64,000 bases of DNA from Acanthamoeba sp. SK_2022b (lineage: Eukaryota > Discosea > Longamoebia > Acanthamoebidae). The notes beneath the pieces are model-generated. The model did no database searches, was not told where the DNA came from, and saw nothing but the letters and a program-made list of their open reading frames with translations. The stretch is from assembly GCA_027943245.1 (NCBI GenBank), contig JANDJZ010000220.1, positions 1-64,000 of the forward strand, in the 5' to 3' direction. Both the position numbers and the translations under genes were made by a program. Shown here piece by piece: positions 32,184 to 43,252 of this stretch; within the stretch, counting starts at the first letter, position 1, and each line of letters starts with the position of its first letter.

Positions 32184-33526
32184 ATGGAGGGCTCAGACAC
32201 GCTCGTAGAGCACAGAGTGTTCGTGGGAGGGGTGAGCTGGAAGGTATGTTGACAGAGGAGGACCAATTAATAAGCAAGAACAACAAATAGCTTTTCTCAA
32301 TTGCAATTTGTTGTTCATTTTGGAATTACTTGCAGGTAAACGATGCTACGCTTCAGAGTTTTTTTGAGAACAACTACGGACCCGTGATCGAGTGTAAGCT
32401 CATCATGGACAAGCAAACCGGCAAGTCGAAAGGGTAATAATGCAAAGGTCTTTGCTAGCGGGGGGCGCCAATTGATTGACACTATTGCTCCCTGGTAAGG
32501 TATGGCTTCGTGACCTTCGCCAACCCAGAGACAGCCGCTGCTGTCAAACGCATGGTGACCATCCCCTTCATGGGCAAAAACGTACATGCCGCCTTCTCTC
32601 CACCCGCAACTCCAAGTCCGCTCACTGTGTCACGCCACAACGTGCAGATGAACGTCGGCGACGCGTTCAGGAAGGAAGGGGCGGGCAGGTCCGGCATGGG
32701 CATGGGCATCGGCGGCGGCGTGCGTATGCAGCACCAACATCAGCAGCATCAGGGAATGGGCGGACGACCAGGCGGGTTGCTCGATCGACCCCAGGGCCAC
32801 TCCCCCACCTATGCGCACCATACCGCGCCCTCCCAGCCCGCCTACCCCTCGACACAACCTCCGTCAGGTACCCGACCACGCTACCCAGCGCTCCTCTCGC
32901 ATTCTCTGGTTTGTAGCAGGCGAGCCCGGTCAGTTGACGAGACTCAACATGGGCTGGGCTTGGTGGGCTTGGCCGCAGGCAACATCTATCAACAATCGGG
33001 CGGCTACTACCAGGATACGTACCAGATGAACTCTGGCGGCTACTATGGCAGCCAGTGGTCGCAGCAGCCCGCCGCGCCCGCCCACCAGGCCCAGCCGGTA
33101 TACGGCTACCAGCCGGCCCAGCAGTCCGGCTACGGTAACTACAGCGGGTACCCGCAGCAGCCGGTGGCCCAACAGCAGGCCTACTCCTACCCGCAGCAAC
33201 AGCAGCAACAGCAGCAACAAGGTGAAGCGCCCTATTCGCTGGCGATTTTCCTGTGGCGCGTGTGAACTGACGCAACTTTGTTTGTGTGCCCTTCCAGCAG
33301 CATGGCCACAGCAGCAGCAGCAGCAGCAGCAGCTTGTACGTGCGCTCGTGCCACCTCTCTTCGCCGCTCGTTGTTGGGGGGCGCGGCAATCCGCTAACGC
33401 AAACACCGTGTTTCCGCCGTGACTCAGCAGCAACAGCAACAGATGCAGCAGCTACATCAAATGCAACAGCAGGTTCAGCAGCACCAGCACCAGCAACAGC
33501 CGTCGTATGGAGGCTATGATATGTGA
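32184..33526 (+). CDS. DAZ/Boule-like RRM protein with glutamine-rich C-terminus
   Basis: One RNA-recognition motif. RNP2 is VFVGGVSWK, the next exon gives NDATLQSFFENNYGPVIECK, and RNP1 is KGYGFVTF. The single RRM at the N terminus followed by a long low-complexity tail rich in Gln, Gly, Tyr and Pro resembles DAZ-family or hnRNP-like proteins that bind mRNA 3' UTRs and regulate translation. The tail has Q-runs (YPQQQQQQQQQ; LHQMQQQVQQHQHQQQ) and Tyr-Gly repeats (QQSGGYYQDTYQMNSGGYYG), a prion-like composition expected to phase-separate. Four or five exons, with introns inside the Q-rich part. The ATG at 32184 is in frame and close to the RRM. The stop is in SYGGYDM. DAZ similarity is by pattern only. 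Confidence 0.8.
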
Positions 33527-34158
33527 GGAGCGTCCCTGGCCTAGTCCAAGCAACCACCAATCCACCAAGTACGTGCCATTTGCTATTAGGCCTTTTTTCC
33601 GATGTTTTAATAACGCATTCTTCCTCATGTTTTATGTTCTTATTCTCCCTTTTCTTCATGTTGGTTTCTTTTCGTGTCCAACACTCTGTGTTCGCTTTCT
33701 CTCTCTGTCTCTCTCGTCTTCGTCAGCTCAGTTTTGCGATATTGGGAGAATCTCAAATCCGTCATTCCTTATTCCACTTCCTCTTTCTTTCACCTCCTTC
33801 GACACGCACGCATCACTCTCTCCCTCCCTCCCTCCACACACACACACACGAGCAGCCCATAAGCTCGATTGTGGCCGAGCTTGTTGGGGCGTAGTTTTCT
33901 AATTATTTGTAAAATAGATTGACGATATAGTACAACACGAGCAAGACCACACCCTCAACTCACTCGAGCTCTTCTGTTTTATTTATATTTCAATGTTATG
34001 CTTGGAAGGCACCTATTTAAATAACACCTTGTTTGGTTGTGTCCAAAACACCAAACAGATCATAACCTAACATAGTTCGGAATGAACGGAATGCAAACCC
34101 AGAGCCTCTTCGTGAAATTAGGGAAGCTCTAGCCAAAGACGAAGGCAGGCAAATTCGT
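33527..34158. other. Intergenic region
   Basis: Contains T-rich and CT-rich stretches (CTCTCTGTCTCTCTCG near 33700, CTCTCTCCCTCCCTCC near 33815) and short CA runs near 33838. It holds the 3' UTR of the RRM gene and the promoter of the surface gene. No gene seen. Confidence 0.5.
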
Positions 34159-35779
34159 ATGGCGGCGCCAACGAGCGCCAGCGGCCTGCTCTGGTGGGGG
34201 CTGGCGGCGGTCATGGTGTTTGGGTGGCTACCGACTGCTTGCTCCAGTACTCTGCTCACTTTGTTGTGGCCTCCCTCCTGCTGACCTCTAACGGTGTACG
34301 GCATCTTTTGGCCATCTTCACAGTAACGTATGCAGTGTGCCCGACCGCCGGCTTCTGCTCCTTCACCAATATCGGACCGGCGCTCGTGGAAGTACCCCCA
34401 GGTAGCCTTCTTCAAGTCACTGCGGGTAACTACTCAGAGTCTATATACCAAGTAACGACAAGCGACATTACCGTCCAGTACAACGCCCTACTGGCCCACG
34501 GTTACAGCAACCAAACGACGAAACTCAATTTTCTTCCTCCTCCAGACTGATGGGTCCGGTTACTGTGAACTGCCAGCAGAGCTACTGGCTCATTGTGAAC
34601 ACCACATTGCTTACAATTCAGGGCGTGCTCTTTGTTAACGGCTCTGGTACGCACGTGGACCTGGCCGTTCCCAGCACCACTCGCCCTATCCTTTCCCGGT
34701 CTTGAGGCCTCACGGCGTCCACGCAGGCATCTCGATCACGAACGGAAGCACGCTGCGGCAGCAGGGCACGCTGAGCATCACCAATACGAATGCCACCACT
34801 CCTGGGCTGAGGGTGCGAGGCCGGTTCTACCAAACCGGGAGCCTGTTCGTCACCATGACGGGCACATCGTATGGTGCCGCCGCCCGCCAGGCCTTCCACC
34901 GTATTGCTACGTCGGGAGCTGACCCTCCAGTACTCACGTATCGCAGGCGTTTTCCTTAACGACGGCACGCTGCCAGCGTGGCACCAGAGCGGCCCAACCG
35001 AGATCGTCGTTTCGAACGGGACTACGGGTGCGCGTCCATTGAACTCATCTGCCCTCTCTTGTATCGGGCCTCCTGACAGACACGCAGGTGTGTACATGAG
35101 CGGCGCCTGGTGGAACCAAACGAGCACTGCTGCCATTAGCGTGAACTCGGAGAGTTGGGGTAAGATGCGGCACACCTTCACTCAGTCCTACGGCTGATAT
35201 TGGAAGGACCAGGTGTGCTGGTGCTCCAACAGACGCTGTGGATGCAGAACGGACCGGTCTCTCTGCAAGTGTCGAGTGGGGCTGCTGCCGGTGCGTGCTA
35301 TCCTCGTCGAGCCCTCCTCATCGGACGGGGCTAACACCAGCGCCACCAATGCAGGTGTCTGGATCACCAACGCCACCTGGGCACAGAAAAGCCCCCTGAA
35401 AGCAACAACGGTCGAATCCATCGGTCCGTATGGCCCCGCTTTGCTTTGCTTCTTGCTTTGAGACGGTTTGGACCCCCCCCCTTCGTTTCTGAGAATGAGA
35501 ACAATTCCCGTCACTTGGCCGCAGCGGTCGTATGCGATAATTCCGCGTACTGGTCGCAGGCCGAAGACGCCTCGATGGACGTCACCGACGCCACAGGTTA
35601 ATCTCAACCCAGCCGCCTTCTGAGCAGGAGGAGGCACGGCTCCATGCAACAAGCTCACCCACCTTACTTCACCGGACGATAACAGGAGTGTATATGAAAG
35701 GGCCATCAGCGACCTGGGATCAAAAAGGCAACGTGTCGATGAACGTATCTTCCGTTAGCGCTTCTAGCTATGGTACGCC

Positions 35780-35845
<66 letters not shown>

Positions 35846-37454
35846 AATTTACGTGCTCACGTGAGTTCTTATTTGCAGGCGTCTCAGCGGCTACTGACCG
35901 AGTCGCCAACTGGTGGTTTCAAACAGGCTACATCCAAATGGCCCTTTCAGGCGACAGCGGTTCGTAAACTGTGTGGAGTCTTGCCAAACCGTGGAGATCA
36001 AAAGCTCTAACCAGTGATCGCTTGGGCCATGCGGTATGCACAGCATGGAGTGTCACATGCCCATCCAACTTTTCTCAATTCACGTGGTACTCCAGCGGGC
36101 CAATCGATGCAAGCGTTACATCTGCCGGAGGTCCGTCGCGGAGGGTTTCGCTGTGCTCTGTGGGTTGGGTGAGGTTGTACTGATTTGGTTATCTGTCGCC
36201 CTCGCGGCAGCTTGTGTGCCCATCATTGCGCCCTCGCCCACTCCCGTCTACATCGTCTCCAACGTCACCAACAACGTCAACTCCATGCCCAGTCTACGCG
36301 GCAACCTCACTTCGTCCATGATGACGATCCTTCCGCGAGGTAACGTGACCTCCCTCTCTATTGAGATCGTTGGGGGGAGATGGTGGACCTGATCATCTCC
36401 GTGACTATGGCTCCTCGACCAGACGCCTCTGGCCAACAGCAAGCGTCGGCGGCCATCAGCCTTTCACTTGGCGTCATCTCTGGTCCCTCCGGTTCTGACC
36501 ACAACGCCACGACGTCAAACGGTTCGATCGACAGATCAGGTGGAGCTCCACTTGGTGGCCAGGTGGCTGACAAGCGTGTCTTGTGCGCGTCTCGTTTGTT
36601 CTGCGCGCAGGCAAGTGGCAAACGCTGGACAACAACACGTTCGGGGCCACCCAAGCCCTGCGCTACTCCTGCAACCTCAACTTCGCATCGGGGGTCCAGC
36701 CCGGCACGTTTATGCTCGACTACCTGCTATTCAACTCCACCACGCCGATCGTGCTGGGCTCCAGCGACCAGCAGGTTTCGTTCAACATGCCGCCGGCCTA
36801 CACCAAGCTCACCGTGAGCATCGCCAACTGGACGTGGCTGTCGGATTCCGACGTCAACGAGAGGGCCATCGTGAGGGTGGCCATCAGGCCGCCGTTCACC
36901 GACTTTCGAGAGGTGGCCAGCGACGCGGCCCACGTGCGCGTATTCCAGCTCGCGGGTCAGGGCGTGAGCTTCGACCAGGGGAGCGCGCAAACGACGCTGC
37001 GGCTGGTGGAGGCCGTGGAGCTCGACGGCGGGTTCGTGGTCGCCAGCTCGCCTGGGCCCAACGGACGGAAGGCGGTGGAGTTCCTGCTGGATAAGACCAC
37101 ATCGGAGCTGCAGCTATCATTCGCGCGCTTCAATACGAGCGTGCTTTACGATCCCGGTGCGTGCCCGCCATGATTGTAGACTCAGATGAGAGACACACCA
37201 GTGGGCGAGAGCTGATGGTGGGCGTTGCCTCGACAGATATTGGAGTGCTTCTGGGGAGCACGACGAGCAGCAGCAGCAGCGACAACCTGCCGCTCATCAT
37301 CGGCGTATCGGTGGGCGTGCCGGTGGCCGTACTGGTGGTTGCAGCCGTGATCGTGGGAGCGTTGGTGGTAGAGCGATACCGACGGCGGAAGAGGGTAAAT
37401 CAGGAATCGGCTGTCAATTTTGGACCCAACATCGTCGCCTACGACGATCTATGA
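34159..37454 (+). CDS. Beta-helix-like repeat surface protein, type I membrane protein (family member A)
   Basis: The start MAAPTSASGLLWWGLAAVMV gives a signal peptide. Exons of about 70-80 nt follow, most encoding one repeat of about 25 residues with the pattern G-V-x-x-x-x-x-x-W-x-Q-x-x (for example GVYMSGAWWNQTSTAAISVN and GVYMKGPSATWDQKGNVSMN). Several exons start with a phase-1 split Gly-Val. A non-repetitive extracellular part (about 36240-37160) precedes TSVLYDP. The last exon has Ser-rich spacer, one helix (VGVPVAVLVVAAVIVGALVV), a basic stop-transfer RRRKR, and the tail ESAVNFGPNIVAYDDL. Repeats of this form usually build a right-handed beta-helix. Function is unknown; adhesion or recognition is inference. 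Members B and C on the minus strand share the YDP-Ser-TM-tail end. Some exon joins are uncertain. Confidence 0.75.
35782..35844. repeat. (GT)n microsatellite in surface gene A intron
   Basis: GT run between two repeat exons of the surface protein. Confidence 0.95.
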
Positions 37455-37586
37455 AACCAAGCAACTTGGCGTCCGTCTCCCAAAAACTCGCAACAACACA
37501 ATAACTTGGCGTGCTGTCAGTGGGCAACTGGCGCTCTTGCGATTGGTCCAACGGTGATCGCCCCTGTTGGGACCATTGTTTGTGGA

Positions 37587-40500
37587 TCACCAGTATCCCT
37601 GCTCAAGGAAGGGCAGCAGAGCGGCCAGCGCGCCCCAGTGATAAAACTGGCCACCTGTGCAATCGGTGGCGTTCTGTGCAAACACGAGGGTGAGACTGGC
37701 ATAGGAACACCTGACCCAAGGAGACAGCAGATGGGTAGGAGTGGCCAACCTTGTAAGGGCTGTAGTTCTCGCAGATGTGGTGGTTCAGGCGCCATTGCTC
37801 CAAGAACATCGCCTGCATCTGGTTCACCATTGCCTTACGCGCCACTCGAACGCCCGGCGCGCTATCCCAATTGCGCAGGCCCCAGTACGTGAACTGTACC
37901 AGTGGCGCCCAAACAAAACCTGTGCGTGCTTGTGTCATAGCCCGCAATGCATTGTATTGGAGGGTGAACAAGAAACGTACCGCGCCAGTAAATGTAGTTA
38001 GCGGGCTTGAAGAACGAGCGATCGTCGAAGCTGATCGACGGCATGCCCCACCAGCATTCATCGCTGTTGGCGCTGTTGTGAGGCCAGTTGCCCGTGACGT
38101 CGATGCAGAAGCGCGAGCTGTTGGTCAGCCAGGCCTCCACCAAGCGCATGGCGTAGCCCGCCGTGCCAGAGGCCATGAGCGGGTAGAAGGTGGTCGGGCT
38201 GGTGCGCCGGTAGAACGACCCGTTGGTGAGCATGTTCGAGTATGACGAATGCTCGTCGTCCCACAGGGACGGCAGCAGCAGAGACATCTCCTCACTTCGC
38301 AGCGCCAGCTCAAGGGCAGCTTGCACTCGGCCGATCTGGGCGGCCATCAGTGCCAGCGATTCGCAGTCGAGGAGGAAGATCGACGAGGCGCCCACGTCGT
38401 TGAGCTTGAGCACGTGTGTAGCAGGGTCGAAGAAGTCCTTGCAGTCGCCGCCATCTCCATCGTCATCGGCGCCGGGACAGTCCCACATGGGGCTCTGGTC
38501 CTGTAATGATGATCTGACTCGGTCCAGTTCATACACGCACTCTCACACCCGAGATGGGTACCATTCCCGACTCAAGGCGGACGGTGCCCAGGCACGAAGT
38601 GTCGTTGCACAACTGGGAGCCCCAGGTCAAGCCATACTGGAGGCGGCGATAATTGAAGTTGAAGTTGTTCCACGCCAGGAGATCGTCGAACAGATACTCC
38701 ACCAGCCATCGATCCTGGTACTTCTGGAACAGCTCAAGGAGGATCTTCGATCCGACCGCCGGCTCCGAACGATCTACAGTCTGCGCGTGGAATGTGCATG
38801 GTTGTGCGGTTAAACCACAAGGCCCCGCACTACTCTCTCCAGGAGCGTACCTTGGCCCCACCCGCAGCCCAATTCGGCACAAAGCCCAGCGAAGTTCGAG
38901 CCTGCAGCACAGTGTCCGCTGAGTCATGCTGCAAGTGAACACGAGCGGACGTCGGGGGAGAGCTCTCGGTACCTTGGTGATCTGGATGATGTTGGAGTAG
39001 GAGACGTTCTTCATGAGGGGATCAAGACCGGCTATGTAGCTGCCAAAGTAGTTGTCCCAGTCGAACAGCACGTAAGTCCAATCGTCACTGCGCGGGTTGG
39101 GTGCCAGCCACATCCAATCGCGAGACGGAGGTACGATGGGACCTGGTATTGGATCACAATAGTGTCAGGTCGTGCTCAATTCATAAAACATGTGAGCGAC
39201 CAGTTCATGAACCCACCCAGTTCGACAGGCACGTAGTACATGTTCCACATGATCCCGCTCTGTGTAGCCTCCTTGAGCTCCGAGAGGCTGCCGTACTTCT
39301 GATATCTCGCCAGCTCAACGGCCCTGTTACCTGGTTAATGCATTGGGATGATGCAAAAGGGCGCAATGCAAGTGCGGGTGCGTACTTGGTCTTGGCCAGC
39401 ACTTTCTGGATGTCCTTCACGGTGAGGGAGGAGGAGGTGGCTAGCCCGACCGGGCCTTGATTGAGCGGCACGATCAGATAGGGCCCATCAGTTGGCGGCA
39501 GTCCCTGCGGGGGGGGGGGTTGATGAGTGGTAGAAGCTGTGGAAGCATGTAAAGTGGTTGTCGTGCCTGAGGCTGGTCCTCGTCGAGCGAGGAGGGCTTG
39601 TTGGTAATCACGAAGAGGTCGCTGGTGGGGAGGTTGTAGGGCTCGTGGTGCAGCTGTCGGCTCGACGGCGTGCTCACACTACCCACGCGGCTCCAGGCAA
39701 AGGTGCCCACAACTCGCATCACGTACTCCTCACACACGCTGCCCGTGCAATGGACTGGTTCCACAAGCATCATCAGGTCTGCTCCACCATTGCCCGACAC
39801 GCTGTAGGACATCGAGACGTTGATACTCATCCACGACAAGTAGAACTGCATGTAGGACTTGTCCACTGCGAAGGGTCCCATTCGCAGCACGGGGTGGACC
39901 ACCTGATGACGGAGACACGAGTCAATCATGATTGGCCATGTTTTGCATCCACCACCGTGCGAGGCAGAGGCAGGAGGAACCTGTTGGGTGCACCGCGAGA
40001 TCATGGTCTGGTTGAGGCACACTCCCGTGGGCAGGTGGCACAGTTCGGTGCGGAAGCGCACGGACGACGGCAGCAGGACGTGGTCGAGCATGTTGGACCC
40101 CACCCAGTGGCCCCAGCCGCGAACCAGGCCGAGCTGCAGCTCGCGTCTTCGCAGCTCGTTGGCGTCGTAGGCGGGCACCAGCAGGGAGCTGGGCACAGGT
40201 GCGGGCTTCTCGCTCGGCACGTTCTGCATCAGCACTTGCACGTTGACACTAGCGTCGGGTGCACCGGGTGCGAGTCAAAACACAACGTCAGCATCTCAAG
40301 AAGCGCTCATGACACCCCCCTAAATTATACGTACGGTGAAATGCCCTGTTCGAGCTTGTAGATGTGCAGTCGCACAGGCAGAGCAGTCTTGGTGTACACG
40401 TTGATGGGGTTGTCCTGGCCCCAGACGATCGTGGGCTGCGAGGGGGCAAGAGTGACGTTGGGCTGCATGTAGGCGCCCACTTGACACACGAGGTGGTCGT

Positions 40501-40875
40501 CGATCCACAGGAACGCGATTGAAGCCTCGTCGAAGGTGCAGTAAAAGGCGTAGGACGAGCCGGACTGAAGGTTGAGAGTGCCAATGACCTCGACTGACGA
40601 CAGGACCGGGGGCAGGGTGAACTCGAACGTGGGGATCACCTGCGACCTGTTAAGTGGATACTCTCTCACCAGTTAGATGAAACCTCTCTCTCAATAATTA
40701 CAGGCCAGCAGCAGATGGGCGGCGAACTTGGCGGGCTGGCCGGCGAGGGCGGTGTTGTCGTAGTAGTTGAACAGCAGACCAGTAGCTGCATCATTAGCGG
40801 TGAGTGTGCCTCCTGCTGTCGTTGTTACCGCGAACGCCAGGAAGGTCGCGACCACGGTCAAGAGAGCAAGGTTCA
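37587..40875 (-). CDS. PA14-GH63 glycosidase, secreted (copy 1)
   Basis: The signal peptide MNLALLTVVATFLAFAV is followed by a PA14-type carbohydrate-binding domain. After splicing from a GTTCGCC donor it reads NYYDNTALAGQPAKSQVIPT, then YAFYCTFDEASIAFLWIDDH. The middle part is a beta-sandwich (SVNVQVLMQNVPSEKP on). A GH63 (alpha/alpha)6 barrel follows: APNPRSDDWTYVLFDWDNYF, WLVEYLFDDLLAWNNFNF, ESGMDQSPMWD, TTFYPLMASGTAGYAM, CWWGMPSISFDDRSFFKP, YWRGFVWAPLVQFTYWGL, ICENYSPYK, and the end QFYHWGALAALLPFLEQGYW. Asp in SGMDQSPMWD and Glu in ENYSP match the catalytic pair of GH63. Family enzymes remove alpha-glucose or alpha-mannose from glycans. The substrate here is unknown. About 850 residues. 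It is convergent with the surface gene. A highly similar inverted copy lies at 58609-61921. Confidence 0.85.
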
Positions 40876-41108
40876 TCTCCAAGCGAGCTTTCTCTTTCAA
40901 CCCTCCTCGAAAGAGCAAAAGGGAACTTTTTCCTTTTCCCCGTACAGGTTAGGGCCCAAACACGCTCGTGACGGCCATGATGTTTTTATGTGCCCTTGCG
41001 TATGAAGGGCCAGACGTACGGTTCCATTCCTCTCACACAGATGTTTGATGATTGAGCACACACGCGATCTGACACTATTTTGATCGCCATAGATTATTCT
41101 CTTCCTCC

Positions 41109-43132
41109 TCAGTCGTAGGGCCTTAGGGTTTGACGCTGCTTCTCTGAGCGTTGGTCGGTGAGGGCGCATAACCACAGGGCTCCGCTCTCTGGCGTCACAA
41201 AGGCGTTGGCGCGGCCGGCCATGGGCTGCTTGGATAGCCATAGGAAGCTCCTCATGATCAGGTGCTCTCGCTTCTTACGCTCTAGCGACGATACAAAAAA
41301 GTCAAATTGTGTTTACAACAGCAAACGAGCATAGAGAAGTGGACTTCACCAGAGATCGCCTCGTCTTGGCCTTTGGGAGGCATGCTGAAGGACGTGACAA
41401 CAAACACCACGGGGCCAGCATAGAACGGACACCAGTGATCAGGCTCGACAAAAACCGGAATCTGCACCACAACGATACGATTAACGATCATTACACAACT
41501 GTTCTTACACGCGCATATCAACACACGCACGCCGCCACCTTCAGACGCTCGAGGATGCGTTCGGGACTAAAGTCGGCCGGAGCGTTGATGAGGTGCAGGT
41601 TGACAAAGAGACCCTCTTCAAACTGACCCTTCCCCTCACCCAGCAGGCCATGCAACTCCCTGAACACCTGGCCACGACCCATTCCGATGTAGAGGTCAAG
41701 TCTACCGAAGGGCAGTCATCCGAGGGAGGAACCTTCCCCTGTACCTGTTCCTGATAGTCGGGCTCGGCCATGCGCTCGCAGTCGATGGCGTAGATCAAGT
41801 GCAGGCGCTTGTAGTATCCGCGCCACCGGGGCATGTCGGCAAGCCGCATCCCACGGAAATGAACGGCTATCCTCGGCTTGTCACCGTCCTCCTCGCCATC
41901 GTGGTTCTCATCGACGTTCGCGCCAGCGGCGGCCTCTGCATCATCCTCGCCGACGGTGTTCTTCCACCAGTGCCTGTGAAAAACACCCGCTATCGCATTG
42001 AGCCTCATGCACGGCACACACAATGAGGCACGTACCGGGGCCGGCGGACGACGCAGAAGTGTGCCCAATACCCACTCGTCCACCTGTTGGGCGGCGGCAT
42101 ACGGATGCGTAACACCCGCGCATTGCCTTTACCAATTTTTTGGCATTTAGTTTTATTATGATAATTATTTTAATTATGGTATGGGAATGCGTGGCGGGGT
42201 ACCAGCGGGGCTCTGAATATCATTGTACTCTACTACCTGCATTGGCGGATCGTCACGGTTGCGCGGCCACTGCCGAAGTTCGTCTGTTTTAAGTTGTGTT
42301 GCAGTCAGATCGATCGGTGGTACGGGCAGAGTCGGTGGGAGAGTTGTCACCATTGCAAATCGTCTCCTTAATGGAGTCGGTGATGGTCGACAGGCACCCG
42401 AATGAAGTCTCACCGGCCACTAGCACACCTACCTCGCAAACTTGCTGCCACGTGGACACCATCTCGTGCATCCTACCCACACACATGACAAATACCCATC
42501 ACTCCCTCGTCGCTGTGCGTGCCTTGCGCGCGAGTGAGCGTGATGCGAAACCGTCGGTAGGCGTGCTTCCATCCGCCTCGTCCCCCTCCGCTAGCGGGGT
42601 TTTCGTCAACTTGGCATTCTTTCACGAACGCCAGCAGGCCGTTCCGAGTGGCCTCGGCCGCGACGACGTTGGCGTCAGTTGACCAAGGCTGACCGTGAAT
42701 GTAGGTCTCGAACACGGACACGGCCGGCATGCTGAGCCATTTGTTGGCTGGCCTCGAACCCACCTCCTGATGTTGACAATGGCGACGATGTCAAGGTCGT
42801 GGCGGTGATTAACGCCACTGTGAGCGATGCTGCTGCGTGACGGAGGGAGAGGTACGTTGTAGGGGTGCGGGCCGATGTTTTCGCCCCAAAAGTCGCTCCC
42901 AAACCGGCGCAGAAAGAGAGTGGCCCACACCACTTCGCCGTCCGCCTCCTTCGCCGTGGCGCTGCTCGCTTGCGCTGCCTGCCCCCCCCCCCGACAATAA
43001 GGTAACATCTTCACTTTCAAAAACACAAAAGGGCGGTACAAGGGCGAGATCGCGCGGTTCGAGGTGGAGCAGCACGCATGCGCGCAGGTTGTTGTCCAAA
43101 TTCGTCCAACTCGCGGCCGCGTTCTCTTCCAT
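41109..43132 (-). CDS. F-box protein with a degenerate small-GTPase-like (Arf-like) domain
   Basis: Starts MEENAAASWTNLDNNLRACV. The N-terminal exons join across a GTACCG donor to give an F-box: VLLHLEPRDLAL, then EVVWATLFLRRFGSDFWGEN. Downstream exons have a P-loop-like segment (VGVLVAGETSFGCLSTITDS) in which the Lys of the usual GxxxxGK[S/T] is absent. An Arf-like switch II/inter-switch stretch follows: FRGMRLADMPRWRGYY then KRLHLIYAIDCERM, comparable to the WRxYF and LIFVVDS motifs of Arf. HLINAPADF sits where NKxD should be. It ends SEKQRQTLRPYD. F-box proteins recruit substrates to SCF ubiquitin ligases. The GTPase fold is inferred from spacing and motif pattern; key nucleotide-binding residues look lost. 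Exon boundaries within 42.1-42.5 kb are uncertain. Confidence 0.6.
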
Positions 43133-43252
43133 GTATTGGTCTCTTTGTTAGAAAGAAAACCTGGCGCAGGAACCTAGCCCTTTCACAGAACCAAACAGTG
43201 TTCCCACCTTTTTTCACGACTCTTTTTTCTTTCTTTTTGCGTCCCAAAGAAG

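Noticed and set aside
34871..35197. Short separate genes at 34.6-35.7 kb
   Set aside because: These are single repeat exons of surface gene A, joined by short introns.
40680..40720. Frameshift between the two GH63 copies near exon 1 (5-nt length difference)
   Set aside because: With the GTTCGCC donor the difference falls inside the intron, and both copies read NTALAGQPAK and then the PA14 strand in frame.
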